A stretch of 58,307 nt of DNA from Synergistaceae bacterium (GTDB lineage: Bacteria > Synergistota > Synergistia > Synergistales > Aminobacteriaceae). A program made the translations under genes and the position numbers. Under the pieces are notes generated by a model. That model worked only from the letters and a program-made list of their open reading frames with translations. It did not search any database and was not told the origin of the DNA. The stretch lies in the NCBI GenBank assembly GCA_017439345.1, contig JAFSJJ010000036.1, positions 1-58,307 of the forward strand, in the 5' to 3' direction. Of the stretch, positions 52,677 through 58,307 are shown one piece after another (position 1 is the first letter of the stretch; every line of letters begins with the position of its first letter).

Positions 52677-55600
52677 ATGTTTACCATGAGAAAATTTTGC
52701 GCGCTCGTTTTCTTGTCTCTCATGTGGGTAAATTTAGCATGGGCGGCTAATTCCTACTACGTAACCCCTAGCAGTGACGGTAAAACAATAACGTATGCAG
52801 TAGTAACCGGTACGACTGAATATAACCAAAGTCATTGGAGCGATTCTGCTGCAACAGGAGAAGGAGTAGTTACAACGCTCCCGAAGTTGTTTTACGGACT
52901 CACGCAAGGTAACACCAGCACTGAAACAACTGTAGTAGCTGCAGGCGATGTAGTATATCTCAAGAAGAATACGTATTATACGACAATCCCAATTGATATT
53001 AGAAAGGATGTAACAATTTACGGCGGATTTTCTGGAAGTGAAAGCACTATCGATGAGAGAGATTTAAAGACAAATATAACGACTATTGACGGCTCAGGTA
53101 TTCAAGATCCCATAAAAGACAGTAACAATAACATGGGCGGAGTCGCTTTAAGCCCTATATTCTATATCAACAAGCACACTTATTATAAAGAAGCACGTTA
53201 TCAGAATGACACGTACGGCATTTATCCCAACACAACCGGTTCTGCAGCAACAGTATTGATTGACGGCCTCACAATAGCAAACAACCCAGGCACGACTTAC
53301 TGGGGCGGAGGACTCAGAATCGAAGGCGGAGTCGTTACGATTCAAAATTGCGTCATCACAGGCAACAAAACAGTTCTTAAATACGGCTCGACACCTAAGG
53401 CAGGTTCAGGCGGAGGAATTTACATCGAGGGCAAAATTTACACTGCAATTGATAACTGCCCAACGACAAAAGTAACTGTTAAGAACTGCACCATCACGAA
53501 GAACATCGGAGGCAACAGGGGCGGCGGTATTCAGGTCGGCTACAGCGATAATGATCCAGAAGTCTTAATTGAGAACTGCGTCATAACTGATAACGAATGC
53601 AACGGAACTGAAAACGGAGCAATCGGGGGCGGTATTAATATCGAGTCCGGCAAAGTCGAAATTAAAAACTGCACTATAGCGAATAACAAAGCCAAGAAAG
53701 ATAACACAAGCTATGCTACTTACGGTGGAGGCATAGGCGCATGGTATCCTTACGCAGTTACTACAAGCGGTGCAGGACATTCTTTAACAATAACGAACTG
53801 TACTATAGCAAACAATGAGGCATCGGCAACAGCGACTACTCACGGCGGAGGACTTTGGCTCTACACTACAAACAACGGCAATGGGGCAAATGTCATTAAC
53901 TGCACAATTACAGGGAACTCTGCAAATTACGGAGGAGCTTTCGCGGTACAGAACGTAACATTCACAAACTGTATAATAGCTAATAACACTGCAACGACAC
54001 GACCGAACGCAGGCAGTTATACCAACACGACGCAAAAACTTAATAACTGCGCTATTCTTCTGGCAGAAAATGAGACGCTCCCAAGCACAATTACTACAAA
54101 TGATAATCCCGTAAATCTCAAAGCGTGGAATAATCCCAAAACCGACACTCAAGAAGTCAACGGAGTAACACACACGATTTACAGGATAGAGCAGAACTCA
54201 GACCTTAGTGATGTTATAGGCAAGGGTACACCGGTCGACGGCAATACTACAGACCAGATCGGCCACGCATGGAACGCTACCCCTTCAATAGGTGCAGTAG
54301 AGAACGTCAACGCCCCTGTGTTAGAGTCAACGTATACAATAACAGCTACAGAAGGTACGCCAATAACTGATCTCGTAATAACTCCCAGTGCAGGCGAATA
54401 TCTCACTTGGTCAATTTCAGGAGTTCTCCCGACAGGACTCACAGCTTCGTCAACTGATAAGACTTTCACTATTTCCGGCACTCCTGAAATCGGCACGGCC
54501 AAGACTGACGCATACACATACACGCTCAAAGCAACGAACAGCGCGGGTACTGCAACAGCAACGATTAATATAACTATCAAGGCAATTAATCCCGTTCTTG
54601 ACATGACAGGCGAGATCACTAAAACTTTCACTGAGGGCGTAAAGATCGACACAATAACAATAACTGCTACAACGGGCAATGACAGATTAACTTGGACAGC
54701 GGACTCTTCAGCACTTCCCAAAGGCTTAACAGGAACGGCAGCAACTGACAACAAGAGCTTCACTATATCAGGGACTCCAGATACCGGAAGCGCAGGGAGC
54801 TACACTTACACAGTAACAGCAACGAACGTAACAGGCACTACAGCTTCAGCAACGTTCAAGATAACAGTCAATTCGGCACTGGCATTAACGGCCTCAAAGA
54901 CCAGCATATCAGCTACAGAAGGCACAGCAATTGAGTCAATAACTATCAGCTCAAATTCTGACGAGAGCTTGACATGGACGGCAGACGCTTCAAAACTTCC
55001 GGACGGTTTGACAGGTTCAGCAGCAAAAGACGGCAAGAGCTTCACTATATCAGGAACTCCAAAGACAGGCACGGCTAAAACTGAGGCTTATTCTTACACT
55101 GTGAGTGCAAAGAACTCAGCGGGCGAGACTGCAACAGCTTCAATAACTATAACTGTAAGTAAGGCAGCAGCAGCGGCAGAAACAGCTCCAGTATTAGATA
55201 CTTCAAGCGTTAATGTCTCAGTCAATGAAGGCAATGAAATTGAGGCAATCACTATCACTGCAACAGCAGGAACTAATTTAACATGGACAACTTCAGGCGA
55301 CCTTCCAGAAAACTTAACAGGCACACCTGCAAGCGACAAGATGAGCTTCACTATATCAGGCATTCCTTCAAACAGGACAGCAAGAATTGACGCTTATACT
55401 TACAAAGTAACGGCAGCTAATACGGCAGGCTCGGCTTCAGCAGTAATTACTATCACAGTAAACAGCACGGGTGGCATTAATGACGAAGTATCGAACGCTT
55501 TAGAGACCCTTGCTTCAACCGGCGAGTCTATGACCCTTGAGGACGCTTTAACAGGCAGGCTGGGACTCACCACAGAACAGCTCAAGACTGTAACGAGTAT

Positions 55601-56561
55601 CACTATTCCAGACAACATTACAGATTTGGGCGATCTATCGACTCTACTGCCGAATCTTGAAGCCATTGACTTAACCAGTGCAACCAGCTTGACTGAAGTA
55701 AACCTGAAGGGCAACACTTCAATCAAAGAAGTTACGATAACAGGAAACTCAAACGTTAAGACCCTTGACTTGACCGACTGCTCTGTTGAGACTCTTGACG
55801 CAACGGGCTGCGATGAACTCACCGAAGTTAATATCGCAGGCAACACCAACATTCAGACTCTGAGTCTTGATGAATGTCCCAACATTGAAGGCTTTAATGC
55901 AGAAGGCTGCGAGAACCTCACGAATCTTTCACTGTCTAATAAGGGTTCAGAAGGCAGACGCGGTAAACTCAGCTCGCTGAATTTAACAGGGTGCAAGAAT
56001 CTCAAGGAACTTGCTTTCAAAGGCAACATGATGAAGAGATTCCATGTAACAGACTTCTCACTCAACAGCCTTGAGACCCTCAGCGCAGGCGACCAGGCAG
56101 TAGGAAACGTTAAACTCAGCAAGAGATTCAGCTTCATTGATTTCTTCCTGAACTTATTATTTAACTCGAACGTTTCAGTTTCAATCTCGAACTCACACTC
56201 AAAACTTACAGCAGTTGAAGTCATCATTGCTACAGCATCAGGAGACAAGAACGTTAAAAGCGTTACAGCTTATGACAACAGCGGCGTTGAAATTGACGGA
56301 GACTATGACTCAGAGACAGGCGAGGCAGTATTTATCTCTACACCTGCAAGAATCGAATATGATTATGACACAGGTTTTGACAGTGAAGAGAGCATGGACG
56401 TTGCTATCAGCGGCGAAAGTGTTGAAGATGAGAGCGATATGACATTAGACAATCCCGGAGGAAGCGGAGGCTGCAATTCAAGTTTCGCATCAGGAGCTTT
56501 ACTCGCACTCTTAGGCTTTGTCATTGCAAGAAAGAAACATAATAAAGATTCAGAAAAGTAA
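52677..56561 (+). CDS. Synergist-CTERM surface protein: beta-helix, Ig-like and leucine-rich-like repeats
   Basis: 1294 residues. Signal peptide (1-23, LAWAA). Residues about 25-480 form a right-handed parallel beta-helix of the adhesin/polysaccharide-lyase shape, with repeats such as TIANNKAKK and ITNCTIANNEA and the GGGI/GGGL turns. Four Ig-like modules (about 540-930) each contain TATEGT, LTW, LPxGLT and FTISGTP. A leucine-rich-like region follows (about 935-1130; NLEAIDLTSATSLTEVNLKG), then a beta domain ending DTGFDSEESMDV. The Synergist-CTERM tail has GSGGCNSS, a hydrophobic helix and a basic end. Paralogue of the protein at the left edge. Likely surface adhesin or glycan-binding protein. 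Ribosome site GAAGGAG. Confidence 0.87.
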   Translation: MFTMRKFCALVFLSLMWVNLAWAANSYYVTPSSDGKTITYAVVTGTTEYNQSHWSDSAATGEGVVTTLPKLFYGLTQGNTSTETTVVAAGDVVYLKKNTYYTTIPIDIRKDVTIYGGFSGSESTIDERDLKTNITTIDGSGIQDPIKDSNNNMGGVALSPIFYINKHTYYKEARYQNDTYGIYPNTTGSAATVLIDGLTIANNPGTTYWGGGLRIEGGVVTIQNCVITGNKTVLKYGSTPKAGSGGGIYIEGKIYTAIDNCPTTKVTVKNCTITKNIGGNRGGGIQVGYSDNDPEVLIENCVITDNECNGTENGAIGGGINIESGKVEIKNCTIANNKAKKDNTSYATYGGGIGAWYPYAVTTSGAGHSLTITNCTIANNEASATATTHGGGLWLYTTNNGNGANVINCTITGNSANYGGAFAVQNVTFTNCIIANNTATTRPNAGSYTNTTQKLNNCAILLAENETLPSTITTNDNPVNLKAWNNPKTDTQEVNGVTHTIYRIEQNSDLSDVIGKGTPVDGNTTDQIGHAWNATPSIGAVENVNAPVLESTYTITATEGTPITDLVITPSAGEYLTWSISGVLPTGLTASSTDKTFTISGTPEIGTAKTDAYTYTLKATNSAGTATATINITIKAINPVLDMTGEITKTFTEGVKIDTITITATTGNDRLTWTADSSALPKGLTGTAATDNKSFTISGTPDTGSAGSYTYTVTATNVTGTTASATFKITVNSALALTASKTSISATEGTAIESITISSNSDESLTWTADASKLPDGLTGSAAKDGKSFTISGTPKTGTAKTEAYSYTVSAKNSAGETATASITITVSKAAAAAETAPVLDTSSVNVSVNEGNEIEAITITATAGTNLTWTTSGDLPENLTGTPASDKMSFTISGIPSNRTARIDAYTYKVTAANTAGSASAVITITVNSTGGINDEVSNALETLASTGESMTLEDALTGRLGLTTEQLKTVTSITIPDNITDLGDLSTLLPNLEAIDLTSATSLTEVNLKGNTSIKEVTITGNSNVKTLDLTDCSVETLDATGCDELTEVNIAGNTNIQTLSLDECPNIEGFNAEGCENLTNLSLSNKGSEGRRGKLSSLNLTGCKNLKELAFKGNMMKRFHVTDFSLNSLETLSAGDQAVGNVKLSKRFSFIDFFLNLLFNSNVSVSISNSHSKLTAVEVIIATASGDKNVKSVTAYDNSGVEIDGDYDSETGEAVFISTPARIEYDYDTGFDSEESMDVAISGESVEDESDMTLDNPGGSGGCNSSFASGALLALLGFVIARKKHNKDSEK

Positions 56562-56592
56562 CTTTATCAATTACCCTTTTTATATTTAGTAA

Positions 56593-56629
56593 CCCTCTCT
56601 GTCATAAACGGCAGGGGGGATTTTTTTAT
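56593..56629 (+). terminator. Terminator after the Synergist-CTERM gene
   Basis: CCCTCTCTG pairs with CGGCAGGGGGG (imperfect) and is followed by ATTTTTTTATT. Confidence 0.75.
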
Positions 56630-58188
56630 TGATCATTTTCCAAATTTAAGCCGTCTATTAATATATCTATATCGATTATATTCTTAATTTTATCGAACTT
56701 CTTTTGTGCCTGAATTTTTGCTTCAGTTATTTGAGCTTCAGAAATTTTTGTTTTGTCAGTGTTTAGACTCATTAATCTCTCTTCTGCATTTTCGTTTCCG
56801 CACAAGTGAGCCAGATAGTACCACATATAAGCTGTCTGTAAATCTTTCCTGACTCCAGTACCGTCTTCATACATAACGCCTAAATTATACTGCGCTTCAG
56901 AATATCCCTGTACAGCGGCTTTCTGATATAATTCAACAGCCTTCTTGTAATCTTGTTTAAAATATTCATCTCCATATTGATACATTATGCCCAAGCGGTT
57001 TTGAGCTGAAGCGTAGCCTTTTGCAGCAGACTTTTGATACAACTCAATTGCTAGTTCCTGATTCTGTTCTACACCATCGCCATTATCATACATTACGGCT
57101 AAAAAGTATTGAGATGCAGCTACTGTAACAGAATATTCCTCATCAATATGCTCCTGCCGGGCAGCCTTTTGGAACCATTCAGCAGCCTTCGTATGGTCTT
57201 CCTGCACGCCTTCACCAAAGTAATACATAATGCCCAGAGAAGATTGTGCTTTAGCATCTCCCTGCACAGCAGCCTTCTGATATAATTCAACAGCCTTCTT
57301 GTAATCTTTCTCAACGCCTTTGCCAAAATAATACATCAGGCCTAGATTAAGTTGAGCCGGAGCATACTCTTGTGCAGCAGACTTCTGATACCATTCAATA
57401 GCCTTCTTGTAATCCTGTTTTACTCCGCGACCATGTTGATACATTCTGCCCAAAAGACATTGTGCTAAAGCTTCACCAAGATCGGCCGCTTTTTGGCATA
57501 ACTCAAATGCACGTTTTTGATCCTTTTTTGTTCCATAGCCTTTTTCACACATTCTGGCTAAATTACTTATTGCTATATCGAGTCCCTGTTCAGCAGCTTT
57601 TGTATATAACTCGACTGCCTTTTTGTAATCCTGTTTCACTCCTTGACCGTTCTCATACATCAAGCCTAAATTATTTTGCGCTAAATCGTATCCCTGAGCT
57701 ACAGCTTTTTGATACCATTTAACCGCTTTCTTGTAATTCTGCTTTACTCCATCGCCCTGTCCGTACATCATTCCCAGAAGACATTGCGCCTCAACATTCC
57801 CCTGATCCGCTGCTTTCTTGAAAAATTGAAGTGCCTTGTCGTAATCATGAGCTGAATAACTCTGCATTCCAAAATCAAATGCTTCTTCCGCGCTCCATGA
57901 AAAATCTGCAATGGCGTTTGAGGACAGAATTTTTTTGTCTTGGGTATTATAAAAAGAACGTCCGGATATTCTGCCTTCTTTATCCCTTGCAAACTCAACA
58001 CGAAAATAATCATCTTTGCATATGCATGGGACGAGGTCTGCATCGTAAAAACTCTCTGAAGTTAGAAATCCGTTATCAGTGTTATGTGTGAAGACTGCTT
58101 CAGATATATTGTTTTCTTTGTTCAGGACACGTTTCCCATCAGGGCCGTAAAACGAGATTTTCTCAGCATTGAAGAAAAGCTGCCGCAT
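56626..58188 (-). CDS. SEL1-like repeat protein, probably truncated at its 5' end
   Basis: 520 residues as read. After an N-terminal MORN-like beta stretch (ISFYGPDGKRV, ISGRSFYN) there are about nine SEL1 (36-residue TPR-like) repeats: AxxLGxMYxxGxGVxQDYKKAVEWYQKAAxQG. They form a solenoid that usually binds partner proteins. The C-terminal 45 residues are charged and helical. The first ATG (58188) lies in the hairpin of an IS-like end, has no ribosome site, and there is no signal peptide, so the natural 5' end was probably removed by an insertion. Function unknown. Confidence 0.75.
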   Translation of the reverse strand: MRQLFFNAEKISFYGPDGKRVLNKENNISEAVFTHNTDNGFLTSESFYDADLVPCICKDDYFRVEFARDKEGRISGRSFYNTQDKKILSSNAIADFSWSAEEAFDFGMQSYSAHDYDKALQFFKKAADQGNVEAQCLLGMMYGQGDGVKQNYKKAVKWYQKAVAQGYDLAQNNLGLMYENGQGVKQDYKKAVELYTKAAEQGLDIAISNLARMCEKGYGTKKDQKRAFELCQKAADLGEALAQCLLGRMYQHGRGVKQDYKKAIEWYQKSAAQEYAPAQLNLGLMYYFGKGVEKDYKKAVELYQKAAVQGDAKAQSSLGIMYYFGEGVQEDHTKAAEWFQKAARQEHIDEEYSVTVAASQYFLAVMYDNGDGVEQNQELAIELYQKSAAKGYASAQNRLGIMYQYGDEYFKQDYKKAVELYQKAAVQGYSEAQYNLGVMYEDGTGVRKDLQTAYMWYYLAHLCGNENAEERLMSLNTDKTKISEAQITEAKIQAQKKFDKIKNIIDIDILIDGLNLENDQ

Positions 58189-58307
58189 TCTCGCGACTTT
58201 AGTCGTGAGTTAGGCAGCTATAAATTTTATTTTTTATATTTTTACTTATATTTTCTCTTCCCCTTTCTCATACATATGTTACAATATTTACGAGGTGAGA
58301 GAATGGA
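58178..58307 (+). mobile_element. Probable end of an IS200/IS605-type (TnpA/TnpB) element
   Basis: CTCGCGAC-TTTA-GTCGTGAG forms an eight-pair hairpin (58190-58209, one G-U) inside outer arms AGCTGCC (58178-58184) and GGCAGCT (58213-58219). This palindromic form with a GACTTTAGTC core resembles the ends of IS200/IS605 elements. An AT-rich stretch follows, then GAGGTGAGAG and an ATG at 58303 that begins a gene cut by the right edge (MExx, which would fit TnpB or TnpA but is too short to tell). Confidence 0.4.

Noticed and set aside
54179-55852. Several long minus-strand frames opposite the Ig-like modules of the Synergist-CTERM gene
   Set aside because: They are valine-rich mirror frames of repetitive Thr/Ser coding sequence, with no start signals and no domains.

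Overview
The window reads as a chromosomal segment of a moderately AT-rich bacterium of the phylum Synergistota, probably an uncultured gut or rumen member. The main taxonomic clue is that two surface proteins, one running off the left edge (3-1040) and one at 52677-56561, end in an SGGCN motif, a hydrophobic helix and a basic tail. That is the form of the Synergist-CTERM sorting signal. A TRAP transporter, an AEC carrier, 4Fe-4S-type TrpRS, the L21-Prp-L27 operon and translation starts at TTG and GTG fit the same picture. No tRNA, rRNA or CRISPR array was recognised.

Layout. 1-4100: tail of a Synergist-CTERM protein, an NCS2 purine/pyrimidine permease, a broken methyltransferase that begins with nine copies of an 8-bp repeat, and a DJ-1/PfpI protein. 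4085-8695 (minus): a two-gene membrane cassette of unknown function behind a promoter that contains a 13-base C tract, then a DHS-like conserved protein, a YgjP-type metallohydrolase and a secreted protein. 8812-9817 (minus): a family 2 glycosyltransferase frameshifted in a 13-base G tract. 9894-19091 (plus): a housekeeping run with a deoxynucleoside kinase, Nif3, TrpS, an RluB-type pseudouridine synthase, HDOD, Cmk, PlsC, YicC, Gmk, a small membrane protein and FtsH. 19265-31792: three giant exported proteins, each carrying a different peptidase domain (papain-like C1A, subtilisin S8, M23), then many Ig-like modules and one shared C-terminal domain. 31830-45960: PgeF and a macro-domain protein, a TRAP transporter, an AEC carrier, a periplasmic nitroreductase, low-complexity and TPR proteins, a DUF4153 membrane protein, an LmeA-like protein, DNA primase and a DUF4365-like protein. 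45945-52400: ApbE, ROK glucokinase, and the rplU-prp-rpmA-obgE-nadD-LCP run on the minus strand. 52677-58307: the second Synergist-CTERM protein, a SEL1-repeat protein, and what looks like the end of an IS200/IS605-type element.

Two themes stand out. First, the three-peptidase, Ig-module, common-tail cassette looks like a lineage-specific surface or secretome system whose shared tail may be a new sorting or attachment domain. Second, the window holds five long simple-sequence tracts (four poly-G/C tracts and one 8-bp array). They sit inside a glycosyltransferase, at the start of a methyltransferase, between the -35 and -10 of the unknown membrane cassette, in the leader of the M23 protein and at the -35 region of the Synergist-CTERM gene. 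This is what contingency loci (phase variation) look like. All functional statements come from reading motifs by eye; no database search was run.
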